Source: Baffinella frigidus (taxonomy: Eukaryota; Cryptophyceae; Cryptomonadales; Baffinellaceae). From it: 10,962 nt of DNA. The notes under the pieces were generated by a model, which made no database searches, was not told the origin of the DNA, and was given only the letters and a program-made list of their open reading frames with translations. The stretch covers positions 90,892-101,853 of the forward strand of contig MU646916.1 in the NCBI GenBank assembly GCA_026770585.1, read 5' to 3'. Position numbers and translations under genes: made by a program. Position 1 is the first letter of the stretch; each line of letters opens with the position of its first letter. Of the stretch, positions 1 through 6,188 are shown one piece after another.

Positions 1-147
1 AGGGTTGAGGGTGGAGGGTTGAGGGTTGAGGGTTTAGTGGTTAGGTTTTAGGGTTGAGGGTTTGGGATTCAGTGGTTCAGGGTTTAGGGTGTAGGGTTTA
101 GGGTTTAGGTTTTAGGGTGTAGGGTGTAGGGTTTAGGGTTTAGGGTG
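1..147 (+). repeat. Degenerate interstitial telomere-type array
   Basis: Runs of TTGAGGG in the first 60 bases give way to TTTAGGG and TGTAGGG with single-base variants such as TTTAGTG and TTCAGTGG. The G-rich strand is the plus strand. The array ends abruptly at the sequence GTGCATCCGG. TTTAGGG is the telomere unit of plants and many algae and protists; the mixing of variants shows that this is an old or minisatellite-like array and not an active telomere tip. The array may continue left of the window. Confidence 0.9.
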
Positions 148-182
148 CATCCGGTGGTGTTCTTACCAAGACACAGAGCGAT

Positions 183-459
183 GCCCAGAACGCCATTAAT
201 GCCAGCGCTGTGACCTGGGGAGGTGTGGTGTACGGACGCGCGTCAGTGCTGGACACACCACTATATGTACTGGACACACCGAGAAGTGTGTACGACACAG
301 CACCACACCGAGAGATGTGCTGGATACACCGCTAAGTGTGTCGGACACTAGGCCAGAACGCTGTCAAAGTCAGCGCTTCAACCTGAGGCGGTGCAGTGTA
401 CGGACGTGCGTCAGTGCTCGACACTCCGCCACGTGTACTGGACACACCGAGAAGTGTGT
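183..459. repeat. Two-copy direct repeat, 109-bp unit
   Basis: Positions 183-291 and 351-459 are diverged copies of the same 109-bp sequence, with a period of 168 bp. Both begin with CCAGAACGC, pass through GTGTACGGACG and CGTCAGTGCT, and end with CTGGACACACCGAGAAGTGT. The spacer and the unit also carry several ACACACC...AAGTGTGT pairs that could form small hairpins. No coding frame is conserved between the copies that I can see. Positions 460-579 show nothing recognisable. Confidence 0.8.
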
Positions 460-579
460 CTGTGTCTGACCCTCCGAATCGCACCTTTCAGACCGTTCGT
501 GTGGTCACGACGTGGGTCAAGAATTGTGGCGGGGCAGCGTTGCAAGACGGATTGATTTTCAAAACCCGTTTCACGGGGA

Positions 580-628
580 AGGATTCGGTGGGTCGACAGG
601 GTATCCGCCCTTGATGCTCCCCGTGGTA
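580..628 (-). pseudogene. Exon-like fragment, TGSIKGGYPVDPP
   Basis: Read on the minus strand this encodes TGSIKGGYPVDPP before reaching a stop. It matches TGSVKGDYPVEPP at 1084-1122 and SSVKGEYPVET at 999-1042. Frame and amino-acid type are kept between diverged copies, which suggests coding origin. The 5' side of the fragment is cut by the palindromic element that starts at 631. It is a partial, probably non-functional copy of the segment that follows the hydrophobic RIQGTVAG segment in the 1062-1188 copy. Confidence 0.45.
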
Positions 629-630
629 GT

Positions 631-799
631 AATTTCATCCGGCCAGGTATTTAAATCAAATGCTCGGGAGTTCCCCGAATGTACGAAAATTACTACACAT
701 GATCTTTTGGACACGACTCTTTTATCGCTTGTGTAGTAATTTTCGTTGTATGGGGAACTCCGCCGAGCATTTAAATTAAATACCTGAACGGATTAAATT
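631..799. mobile_element. Palindromic miniature element, family A copy 1
   Basis: Two imperfect inverted arms of about 69 bp (631-699 and 730-799) surround a 30-bp centre. Outer ends are AATTTCATCCGG and CCGGATTAAATT-like, the middle carries GGTATTTAAATCAAATGCTC, and the inner core is ACGAAAATTACTACACA. There is no coding capacity, so it must be non-autonomous. A clear target-site duplication is not visible. It lies directly against the exon-like fragment ending at 628. Three further elements share the inner core but differ in the middle of the arms. Confidence 0.85.
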
Positions 800-828
800 G
801 AGAAGGGTGTGGGGTTTCAAGAGGGAGG

Positions 829-1042
829 AAGCGGGGGCTTCGGCCTTGAGGCTGCCCTGTGACAAAACGCCGCAAAACAACGGTAAGGATATCGGTAGGA
901 ACAACCTTATATCCCTACGAGTGAACTACCGTAGGGTCCTGGGCATATTCACGCATTGGTTATTCACAAAATCCTTCCATATCCCGCTGTGTGAGATGCG
1001 GGGGTCTCGACCGGATATTCACCCTTGACGCTACTCATGATC
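829..1042 (-). pseudogene. Two degenerate exon-like fragments
   Basis: Minus-strand 876-829 reads roughly SQGSLKAEAP and 1042-999 reads SSVKGEYPVET. Both are diverged copies of the TGSVKGDYPVE segment seen best at 1084-1122. The DNA match includes CTCGACCGGATA followed by CCCTTGACGCT. The bases between them hold no further recognisable coding. A small hairpin (CCCTACG / CGTAGGG, 913-919 and 930-936) lies in this gap. Confidence 0.35.
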
Positions 1043-1061
1043 CTTTGAAGGGTGAGGGTTT

Positions 1062-1188
1062 AGGTTTCAAGAGGGAAGAAGCGGGGGGCTCGACCGGATA
1101 ATCCCCCTTGACGCTCCCCGTCACAAACGCCACAAAGAAGCCCCACACTGCGCCTGCCACCGTCCCCTGTATCCGAAGCGCCGCAATC
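1062..1188 (-). CDS. Exon-like segment with hydrophobic RIQGTVAG motif (partial)
   Basis: The minus strand, from a possible acceptor CTGTGCAG at 1189-1196, reads IAALRIQGTVAGAVWG, continues FFVAFVTGSVKGDYPVEP and stays open to a stop near 1036. The segment is glycine-rich and hydrophobic after an arginine, typical of a membrane helix. An R..GT..G...G pattern is known from FUSC/ALMT-type membrane proteins, so that family is a possible assignment, but the piece is too short to be sure. Four more diverged copies follow up to 2110. This copy is the most complete and is the most downstream one on its strand. It could be a real exon or the best-preserved pseudo-exon. Confidence 0.45.
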
Positions 1189-1226
1189 CTGCACAGCGCC
1201 AGTTCACTTCATCGCTCTGGTTCGCC

Positions 1227-1249
1227 CACTTAGGCACGGTGACTAAGTG
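1227..1249. other. Short hairpin
   Basis: CACTTAG (1227-1233) and CTAAGTG (1243-1249) form a perfect 7-bp inverted repeat around a 9-nt loop. It lies between two copies of the RIQGTVAG exon-like segment. No function can be assigned. Confidence 0.4.
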
Positions 1250-1314
1250 TGCAGGCACCGGTGACTTCGGGAATCGTTCCAAAGGTGATTCTCGCCAGAG
1301 AAACACGCCTAAAG

Positions 1315-1417
1315 TCAGAGATTTCCCCCCGGAAATCCCACGCTGCGTGTGACGAACGTTTGAAAGAAGCACCAGATCACGCCTGCCACCGTCCCCTGGA
1401 TCCGAAGCACCGCAATC
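1315..1417 (-). pseudogene. Second copy of the RIQGTVAG exon-like segment
   Basis: From the same possible acceptor (TGCAG before base 1417) the minus strand reads IAVLRIQGTVAGVIWCFFQ, then FVTRSVGFPGGNL and a stop. The first half matches the copy at 1062-1188 closely, and the changes mostly keep hydrophobic residues. The second half has diverged and loses the KGDYPVE part. It is probably a duplicated, decaying exon. The shared DNA runs from GTGAACCGGCG through the GGACGGTGGCAGGCG core. Confidence 0.45.
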
Positions 1418-1477
1418 CTGCACAACGCCGGTTCACTTTCACAGGCTGGACGTACTGAAAATCGGGTAGTTGAGCAT

Positions 1478-1512
1478 ACGGTATTGCCTACGGTAGGCCG
1501 TAGGGGCCAAGG
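1478..1512. repeat. TACGGTAGG palindromic motif, fragment
   Basis: ATACGGTATTGCCTACGGTAGG followed by CCGTAGGGG is repeated, in inverted orientation and with 21 of 22 bases matching, at 10716-10737. It also resembles the centre of the palindromic element at 5343-5525. It is probably a remnant of that element family. Confidence 0.5.
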
Positions 1513-1534
1513 GGGGGTCATATGGAACATTAGG

Positions 1535-1595
1535 TCCCATAAAAAAGTCCCACACCGCGCCTGCCACCGTATCCTGGATCCGAAGCGCCGCAATC
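1535..1595 (-). pseudogene. Third copy of the RIQGTVAG exon-like segment
   Basis: The minus strand reads IAALRIQDTVAGAVWDFF after a GCGCAG acceptor-like site, then loses similarity (MGPNVPYD). The glycine of the GT pair is changed to D. Only about 60 bp of the segment remain. It lies next to an inverted copy of the AAGTTGAC unit at 1607-1712, the same pairing of exon piece and unit seen at 3582-4815. Confidence 0.4.
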
Positions 1596-1606
1596 CTGCG
1601 CGCCCA

Positions 1607-1712
1607 CGGTCTCAGTCTATTTGGCCTCACCAGTGTGGTGGGCCCGGGCTCGTTTTCGCTGTTAAGTTGACGGGTTTGTACCGCGAACCTAGCATGTCAA
1701 TTTAGGAATAGT
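1607..1712 (-). repeat. Inverted copy of the AAGTTGAC unit
   Basis: The reverse complement begins GACTATTCCTAAATTGACATG, passes GGTTCGCGGTACAAACCCGT and AACTTAACAGCGAAAACGAGC, and ends in the CCAAATAGACT motif. This is the same unit that is repeated six times in the opposite orientation between 3582 and 4815. It shows that the unit is dispersed and not only a local tandem duplication. Confidence 0.75.
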
Positions 1713-1946
1713 CTGCTGACAAACGCGACGAAGAAGTGACACACCACGCCTGCCACCGTACTTATCTCAAATAAACACTTCTAGAAGTCATTTTCCTAAA
1801 GCCAATTCCCCTACAAAATCTGTCAACTTATTATTTACTCTACGCGTAAGTTGACGGATCTGTAGGGGAATTGCCTTCAGGAAAACGACGTCTAGGAGTG
1901 TTTATTTGAGATAAGTACCCTGGATGCGGATCCTGCTCCGAGGGGT
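1713..1946 (-). pseudogene. Fourth RIQGTVAG copy, split by a palindromic element
   Basis: Minus-strand reading across 1946-1916 and 1760-1713, skipping the inserted element, gives RIQGTVAGVVCHFFVAFVS. This matches the other copies without a gap if one TA is counted once. The insertion lies inside the codons for G-T of the GTVAG motif. The joined DNA, GCCACCGTA then CCCTGGAT, corresponds to unbroken copies at 1563-1577 and 2082-2096. Confidence 0.5.
1761..1915. mobile_element. Palindromic miniature element, family B copy 1, TA duplication
   Basis: Arms of about 70 bp begin CTTATCTCAAATAAACAC and contain CAATTCCCCTACA and GTCAACTTA towards the centre. The direct dinucleotide TA flanks the element (1759-1760 and 1916-1917). 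The target is a repeated exon-like segment, and undisrupted copies in the same window show one dinucleotide at this point, so the insertion boundary is unusually well fixed. The 155-bp element has no coding capacity. A TA duplication would suit Tc1/mariner-type movement, but copy 2 at 6553 has GT on both sides, so the superfamily is open. Confidence 0.88.
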
Positions 1947-2067
1947 TCACGTGTGGACCCCCCCACGCGCACAGCAGAGTTCTCTGCTAAGCAAGTCCGA
2001 TTTGCTGGTGCAATTTGGTCCCGTACCCACCTGGAATCCAGGCCCAACGAAACCCTCGAAGTCCACC

Positions 2068-2110
2068 GTGTAGCCACGCCTGCCACCGTTCCCTGGATTC
2101 GGATCCTAAT
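2068..2110 (-). pseudogene. Fifth, short copy of the RIQGTVAG segment
   Basis: The minus strand reads RIRIQGTVAGVAT after a TTAGGATCC acceptor-like sequence. Only the central motif is left. The sequence after the motif no longer matches the other copies. It is the most upstream copy on the minus strand. Confidence 0.35.
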
Positions 2111-2169
2111 CCGTGAGGTTCGCGTGTGAACCCTCCCACACGCACAGAATGGTTCACTGCTAAGCAAGG

Positions 2170-2311
2170 GGATTCTCTACTCCCGGGCAGCTGGTTGCTT
2201 CCAACGAAGTTTGAGTATGCATCTGCGTGCGGTTCACCACACAGTGGACTACGGACCTTTCATCAAAAGTCAACTTACCATGTGGGTAGTTAACTTTAAG
2301 GATTCGCTACT
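2170..2311. mobile_element. 118-bp insertion flanked by 12-bp direct repeats
   Basis: GGATTCTCTACT (2170-2181) and GGATTCGCTACT (2300-2311) match at 11 of 12 bases and enclose 118 bp absent from the sister copy near 1987, which has CGATTTGCTGGT there. The insert has an inverted repeat near its right end, AAAGTCAACTTACC against GGGTAGTTAACTTT, but no clear terminal inverted repeat. The 12-bp flank length recurs at two other elements in this window (5331/5526 and 7481/7636). Confidence 0.65.
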
Positions 2312-2429
2312 GCAAATTTGGTCACGTTACCGCTAAATCTAGGGGTCCTGAAACCCTCGAAGCCCAACTTGTGACAGGAACGTCGGGGGGACACAGCCAG
2401 GCTGGGCCCTCGTGTTTATTGTCGAGGGG

Positions 2430-2516
2430 GGTTCCGAGAATCGAACTCGGTAAGGTTATGAAGCCTGCCGGCCGGGTCCTTCGTTCGCGGGAGTCACGAA
2501 CGCGGCTCTCAAGGAC
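2430..2516 (-). other. tRNA-like T-arm / B-box sequence
   Basis: On the minus strand CCGAG-TTCGATT-CTCGG (near 2450-2434) forms a perfect T stem with a 7-nt loop and contains a close match to the polymerase III B box. Upstream, TTCATAA could be an anticodon loop with CAT, but its stem pairs poorly, and no matching acceptor or D arm can be found. GTCCTT/AAGGAC and CGTTCG/CGAACG inverted repeats lie at 2476-2516. This could be a decayed tRNA, the head of a SINE, or chance. It is not called as a tRNA. Confidence 0.25.
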
Positions 2517-2535
2517 ATGATGTGATTAGGAGCCC

Positions 2536-2963
2536 GAACTTGTAGCTTGACTCGGAACGGGTAGAGTTTCATCGGCCGATGAGACAGACGGTCACGGCCC
2601 CCTCCGAAGTGGACCAAATCTCATCCGGACGAGTATGTATGATAAATATGTGACGTTAACGAAATTTACTACACAAATTCTTTTATAATTGCTACGTTGA
2701 TGTATTTGTGTAGTAAATTTCGTTGCCGCAACATGTTTATCATAAATACTCGCCGCGATTAAATCCAGGTCGTAGTTCGAGCCATTTCCCGGCTGGAGCG
2801 CTTCAAAATCAACCCAAGTGGCGCAAACGCCCGCCTGAAAGCCAAAAAGCTAAAATCCAGGTTTGAGGCGCCTCGGAGGGCTAGTGGGTGGTACGGACCT
2901 GTAGCTTGACTCGGGGCGAGTAGAGTCACGTGGACCGATGAAACACACGGTGATGGCACCCCA
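2536..2963 (+). repeat. Direct repeat pair with tRNA A-box-like start
   Basis: About 2536-2602 and 2895-2963 are diverged copies sharing TGTAGCTTGACTCGG, GTAGAGT, GACCGATGA or its variant, ACACACGGT-like sequence and GGCACCCC. TAGCTTGACTCGG..GGTAGAG resembles a tRNA D arm (A box), but no B box follows at the usual distance. The pair encloses the family A element at 2616-2765. Positions 2766-2890 show nothing else recognisable. Confidence 0.55.
2616..2765. mobile_element. Palindromic miniature element, family A copy 2
   Basis: The left arm, AAATCTCATCCGGACGAGTA onward to 2678, pairs with the right arm 2704-2765. The inner core AACGAAATTTACTACACA is the same as in the other family A elements, followed by AAAT. 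The middle of the arm, TATGTATGATAAATATG, differs from the other copies but is matched in the opposite arm (CATGTTTATCATAAATA). The element is about 150 bp and non-coding. Confidence 0.85.
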
Positions 2964-2971
2964 TAACCTGA

Positions 2972-3092
2972 TTGAGGGTTGAGGGTTGGGGGTTGAGGGT
3001 GTAGGGTGTAAGGGTTTAGGGTTTAGAGTTTAGAGTTTGGGGTTTGGGGTTTAGGGTTTAGGGTTTAGGGTTTGGGGTTTGGGGTGTAGGGT

Positions 3093-3159
<67 letters not shown>

Positions 3160-3221
3160 GGTTCCGGGTTCAGGGTTTAGGGTTTAGGGTTTAGGGTTCA
3201 GGGTTTAGGGTTTAGGGTTTA
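2972..3221 (+). repeat. Interstitial telomere-type array with TTGAGGG core
   Basis: Mixed TTTAGGG, TTTGGGG and TGTAGGG units surround a run of about ten TTGAGGG units at 3090-3162. The array returns to TTTAGGG before ending at ACCCCGACCC. The homogeneous TTGAGGG block implies recent local expansion by slippage or unequal exchange. The G-strand is again on the plus strand. Confidence 0.9.
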
Positions 3222-3261
3222 CCCCGACCCTGTCGCGAGGAGCGAGAGTACAAACGCCACC

Positions 3262-3338
3262 ACCAGCTGTGTTTAGGGTTTTGAGGTTAGGGTCTAGGGC
3301 TTAGGGTTTAGGGATTAGGGATTAGGGATTACCAGCTG
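3262..3338 (+). repeat. Short telomere-type block between 8-bp direct repeats
   Basis: About 61 bp of TTTAGGG, TCTAGGG, CTTAGGG and three GATTAGG units (3270-3330) are bordered by ACCAGCTG on both sides (3262-3269 and 3331-3338). The flanks look like a target duplication around inserted telomere-like DNA. Expansion inside a pre-existing repeat is the alternative. Confidence 0.6.
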
Positions 3339-3354
3339 CGCCCCCGACATCCGC

Positions 3355-3473
3355 ATCAGGAAAATACCCGAATCAGGAAAATACACGAGTCAGGAAAATA
3401 CCCGAGTCAGGAAAATACCCGAGTCAGGAAAATACCCGAATCAGGAAAATACACGAGTCAGAAAAACACTCGA
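3355..3473. repeat. 17-bp minisatellite, seven copies
   Basis: Seven head-to-tail copies of RTCAGGAAAATACMCGA fill 3355-3473 without spacers. Copies differ at position 1 (A or G) and at the CCC/CAC site; the last copy is degenerate. There are no unique spacers, so it is not a CRISPR array. No coding frame is suggested because 17 is not a multiple of three. Positions 3474-3580 are unassigned. Confidence 0.95.
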
Positions 3474-3700
3474 TTCCAGGGTCGGTTAACGCGTTCAAAT
3501 GTCAAATGTGTGCATGCAATCTTCTTAAGAACGAACCGCGCGTGGAGAAGGATACCTAGCTCTGCCTCACTCGGGATAACCGACTATTCCTAAGTTGACA
3601 CGCTGGGTCTGCGGTACAACCCCGTCAACTTTGGAGCAAAAACAAACCCGGGCTCACCAAATTCGTGAGACCAAATAGACTGAGAGAGAGGAAGGACAGT

Positions 3701-4681
3701 GTGACAGTGAGCTTGGGGGGCGGTGTAGATGGCACGTTTGGCGTCAGTCGGCCTCACTCAGGTTAGCTGACTATCCCTAAGTCAACACGCAGGGTCTGCG
3801 GTACAAATCCGTCAACTTTCGCCCGGAAAAGCGCCCGGGCTGGCCGAATTCGTGAGACCAAATAGACTGAAAGAGAGGAAGGATACCGTAACGGTAAGTT
3901 TGGCGGTGTACGTGGCGCGCTCGCTGACTATTCCCAAGTTGACACGCTGGGTTAAGTTGACACGCTGGGTCCGCGGCACAAACCTGTCAACTTGGGGGTG
4001 GAAAAGAGCCCGGGCTCACCAAATTAGTGGGCCACAAATAGGCCAAACCCACAACCTTACCACACGTCACTGCCCCGTCGGTCTAGGAGTAGGAAGAGCG
4101 TGGAGAAGGATCTTCCTAACCCTAGACATTGCATGCAATGTTCGCAAGCACCGCGCGAGGAGAAGAATACACTCGGAGTCAGAACATCTCGCCTAAGTCA
4201 ACTCCCCCTGAAAGCCAGCGCCTTAAGTCAAATGCCGTCCATAGTGGCCAGGTCCATCTAAACGAAAACAGGGGAAAGTTGACTTAGGTGAGCTGGTTGA
4301 CTTAGCTGAAATCTTGTGGCTCGGAGTGGAATACCCATCCTTAAAGTAGCTGGGATACCGTGACAGTGAGCTTGGCGGTGTAGTTGGCTCGCGTTGAATG
4401 ACTATTCCTAAGTTGACACGCTGGGTTCGCGGTACAACCCCGTCAACTTTGGAGCAAAAACAAACCCGGGCTCACCAAATTCTTCAGACCAAATGGCCTG
4501 AAAGTGAGGCCTGGGATAACGTGACGGTGGGCTTGGCGGTGTAGATGGCTTGCGTTGAACGACTATCCCTAAGTTGACACGCTGGGTCTGCGGTACAAAT
4601 CCGTCAACTTTGAAGCCAAACAGATAGCATACCGTGACGGTGAGCTTGGCGGTGTAGATGGAGCGCTCGGCGTCGATCGGC
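3701..4681 (-). pseudogene. Five shorter copies of the SIYTAKLTVT exon-like segment
   Basis: Copies lie at about 4633-4681, 4521-4556, 4359-4396, 3887-3923 and 3701-3752, read on the minus strand. The best (4633-4681) is 49 bp, matches the last 49 bases of the 81-bp segment at 4816-4896 without a difference that I can see, and is followed by GTATGC. Others are followed by GTATCC (4354, 3882) or altered sites (GTTATC, CACTGT). Upstream of two copies is CTAACCTGAGTGAG, which looks like a branch site and acceptor. A 49-bp length would shift the frame if these were spliced in, so they are more likely duplicated debris than used exons. Confidence 0.5.
4170..4328. mobile_element. Fold-back element with duplicated right arm
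   Basis: CTCGCCTAAGTCAACTCCCC (4188 onward) pairs with GGGGAAAGTTGACTTAGGTG (4271-4290). A second GTTGACTTAG follows at 4296, and its flank to CTCGGAGTG (4328) pairs with the outer left flank CACTCGGAGTCAGAACATC (4170 onward). So the right arm exists twice: once with the inner, once with the outer partner. No coding and no clean target duplication are seen. Confidence 0.6.
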
Positions 4682-4815
4682 CTCACTCAGGTTAGCTGAC
4701 TATCCCTAAGTCAACACGCAGAGTCTACGGTACAAATCCGTCAACTTTCGCCCGGAAAAGCGCCCGGGCTCACCGAATTCGTGAGACCAAATAGACTGAA
4801 AGAGAGGAAGGTTAC

Positions 4816-4896
4816 CGTGACGGTGAGCTTGGCGGTGTAGATGGAGCGCTCGGCGTCGATCGGCCAGAACCGCACCCTCTCCACCAAGATCTTGAT
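4816..4896 (-). CDS. 81-bp exon, RFWPIDAERSIYTAKLTVT (partial gene)
   Basis: The minus strand has a pyrimidine-containing acceptor, ACCCAACCGCAG (just above 4896), then 27 codons, IKILVERVRFWPIDAERSIY then TAKLTVT, and a donor GTAACC from 4815. The length is a multiple of three, so skipping it would keep frame. The end looks like a cytosolic stretch entering a membrane helix. Together with the downstream RIQGTVAG segments it would fit a FUSC/ALMT-like membrane protein, though that is inference from short motifs. Five truncated copies follow downstream. A palindrome, TGGGTAAA-AA-TTTACCCA (4904-4921), sits at the acceptor. Confidence 0.5.
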
Positions 4897-4921
4897 CTGC
4901 GGTTGGGTAAAAATTTACCCA

Positions 4922-5187
4922 CAGTTGCTTAAAATTAAAAATTTGTTGAAGATGGCGTTTTTAACAACCGGAATCGTCAACTTTTGGTCTGCTGGAGGGG
5001 GGCGGTCGTCACGGGGAAACCTTGAGTTGATGAGAACCAACTGCTAGGAACACGCAAGGCAGTCACGACCGACCGTCTGGCTTCGGCGCCGTTCACCCGA
5101 GTTGATCGTTGGTGCATCACGTCACCTCAAGTTTCGATGCGTGTGTGTCACCGCGTGGAGGTAGGGCTACGCTTGGAGGGCTACACC
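4922..5187. other. Unassigned stretch
   Basis: No repeat copy, conserved peptide or structure could be recognised here on either strand. Short open frames exist but have no internal support. Base composition is mixed, AT-rich near 4925-4960 and GC-richer after 5060. Confidence 0.4.
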
Positions 5188-5330
5188 TTCATCTCCACAA
5201 AAGTATTAATTAATTGCTTTTGGCGCAACGAAATTCACTACACAAACGCTCTACTATTGCTTTTACGAGCAAATCGTGCAGTAAATTTCGTTGCCGAAAA
5301 GCAATTAATCAATACTTGTATGGAGATTAA
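5188..5330. mobile_element. Palindromic miniature element, family A copy 3
   Basis: TTCATCTCCACAAAAGTATT at the left pairs with AATACTTGTATGGAGATTAA at the right. The middle of the arm is AATTAATTGCTTTTGGCGC and the core is AACGAAATTCACTACACA. Its centre, CTACTATTGCTTTTACGAGC, is close to that of copy 4 (7248-7395). These two are much closer to each other than to copies 1 and 2, so they are the younger subfamily. The next element begins with its 12-bp target exactly at the right end of this one. Confidence 0.9.
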
Positions 5331-5537
5331 CCTAGGCGTGCGACACTCATAGGGAAACTCCCGGAAAGTTGGGTAGTTTCCCTACGGAATTGGGTAGGAC
5401 CTAGCTACCGTAGGCCGTAGGGCTCCTAGGACCTCCTTTCCTACGAGCCCTCGGCCTACGGTAGGAGGTCCTAGGCAATGCCGTAGGCGAAACTGCCTTC
5501 ATTTTCAGGAGTTTTACGACTAACACCTAGGCGTGCG
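5331..5537. mobile_element. Palindromic element with 12-bp target duplication
   Basis: CCTAGGCGTGCG occurs at 5331-5342 and again at 5526-5537; the preceding A also matches. The enclosed 183 bp (5343-5525) fold on themselves. Outer arms share AAACTCC, a GTAGTTTCCCTACGG-like stretch and TAGGACCT; the inner arms are CTACCGTAGGCCGTAGGGCT and AGCCCTCGGCCTACGGTAGG around a short loop. No coding. The exact coincidence of the direct repeats with the arm ends makes insertion with target duplication the simplest reading. Confidence 0.85.
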
Positions 5538-5566
5538 CTGCCCGCGGGGTCCTTTCAGGTCCTTTG

Positions 5567-5657
5567 GCGGAGGGGGTGGGGGTAGGGAGAGAGAGAGGGG
5601 AGTGAGAGAGGGAGAGAGGGAGAGAGGAGAGAGAGGAGGGGAGAGGAGGGAGAGAGC
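5567..5657 (+). repeat. GA-rich microsatellite
   Basis: An imperfect purine tract of GAGAGA and GGGAGAGA units runs without pyrimidine clusters for about 90 bases. It makes open reading frames on both strands appear longer than they should. It borders the exon-like fragments that start at 5656. Confidence 0.9.
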
Positions 5658-6188
5658 GCTCTCCGGCGGCACAGAGGGCAGACATCACGGGTTTTCCCCG
5701 AGCGTCGGGAAACCATATCTCTCTCAGGAACGCGCACCTCTGAAAGCTGGCGCGAGTCTCTCCCTCTCTCTTCGGGGAGGTCAAAAAGGTACGTTCTGGG
5801 ACGCACCTCCGGGAACTGGCGCGAGTCTTGCTGTGCCCCATCGGCGCCTCCCGGGGCAGGAGCCGGCATCTCACGGAGCGCGGCGGCGGCAGCGGCGCTC
5901 TCCTGCCGCACAGAGACAACATCACAGTCAACTGCGGACGTGGCGTAGATGGGAATCCATGCAAATGCTGGGGTGGAGTTCCACGGCAGCGCTTTCCTGC
6001 CGAGAGGAGTTTCTGATTACCGACGAGTTTCCAGGAGATGAGATCCTGGGAATCCTCGGGTCTCGGCGTCAGCAGGTGCCGGCGCCTCGCGGAGGCGGCG
6101 GCGCTCTCCTGCCGCACAGAAGTGTGTTAGAGCACGCGAGTAGTGTTATTAATACCATCCCACACGGGCGCTCTCCTGCCACACAGAG
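5656..6188 (-). pseudogene. Exon-like fragments, LCAAGER and DSRQxxEVR copies
   Basis: A 22-bp sequence, GGCGCTCTCCTGCCGCACAG plus AG, recurs at 5894, 6100 and 6167, and in altered form at 5656; the minus strand reads LCAAGER or SVRQESA. Within 5729-5827 a second pair of repeats reads DSRQFPEVR and DSRQLSEVR in one minus-strand frame, with differing third positions. Either could be coding remnants. Minus-strand frames of up to 196 codons cross the region, but composition bias and lack of any known domain argue against an intact gene. Function unknown. Confidence 0.35.

Larger units (their letters stand above)
1735..2367. repeat. Long two-copy direct repeat holding RIQGTVAG copies 4 and 5
   Basis: With insertions removed, about 1742-2066 and 2076-2367 are diverged copies. 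Both run from CACGCCTGCCACCGT through GGATCC(TG or TA)TCCG, GTTCACGTGTGGACC-like sequence, CACGCGCACAG, CTGCTAAGCAAG and AATTTGGTC, to AAACCCTCGAAGCCCA. The first copy carries the family B element at 1761-1915. The second carries a 118-bp insertion at 2182-2299. The pair therefore works as a built-in filled/empty-site comparison for both insertions. Confidence 0.8.
3582..4815 (+). repeat. Array of AAGTTGAC units joined to exon-like pieces
   Basis: Unit starts (GACTATYCCTAAGT) lie at 3582, 3779, 3926, 4400, 4561 and 4698. Each contains an inverted pair, AAGTTGAC..GTCAACTT, around a GGTCTGCGGTACAA core. Most then have CCCGGGCTCACC, a CCAAATAGACTGA-like motif and AGAGGAAGG, followed by a minus-strand exon-like piece. 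The third unit also has an internal duplication, AAGTTGACACGCTGGGT. Spacing varies from 137 to 197 bp, apart from 474 bp where unrelated sequence and a fold-back element (4170-4328) intervene. An inverted single copy at 1607-1712 shows the unit can move or be copied elsewhere. Confidence 0.85.

Noticed and set aside
1-147. A true chromosome end
   Set aside because: The units are mixed and degenerate, the G-strand orientation would place the chromosome end to the right, and unique sequence follows on that side.
2430-2516. A functional tRNA with CAT anticodon on the minus strand
   Set aside because: The T arm is good, but the anticodon stem has mismatches and no partner for the acceptor stem or a D arm is found at the right distance.
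3355-3473. CRISPR array
   Set aside because: The 17-bp units are directly adjacent with no unique spacers, and the context is eukaryotic. It is a minisatellite.
3852-4196. A 114-codon plus-strand frame as a gene
   Set aside because: It runs across two AAGTTGAC repeat units and the internal duplication. The frame is not kept between units, so it is incidental.
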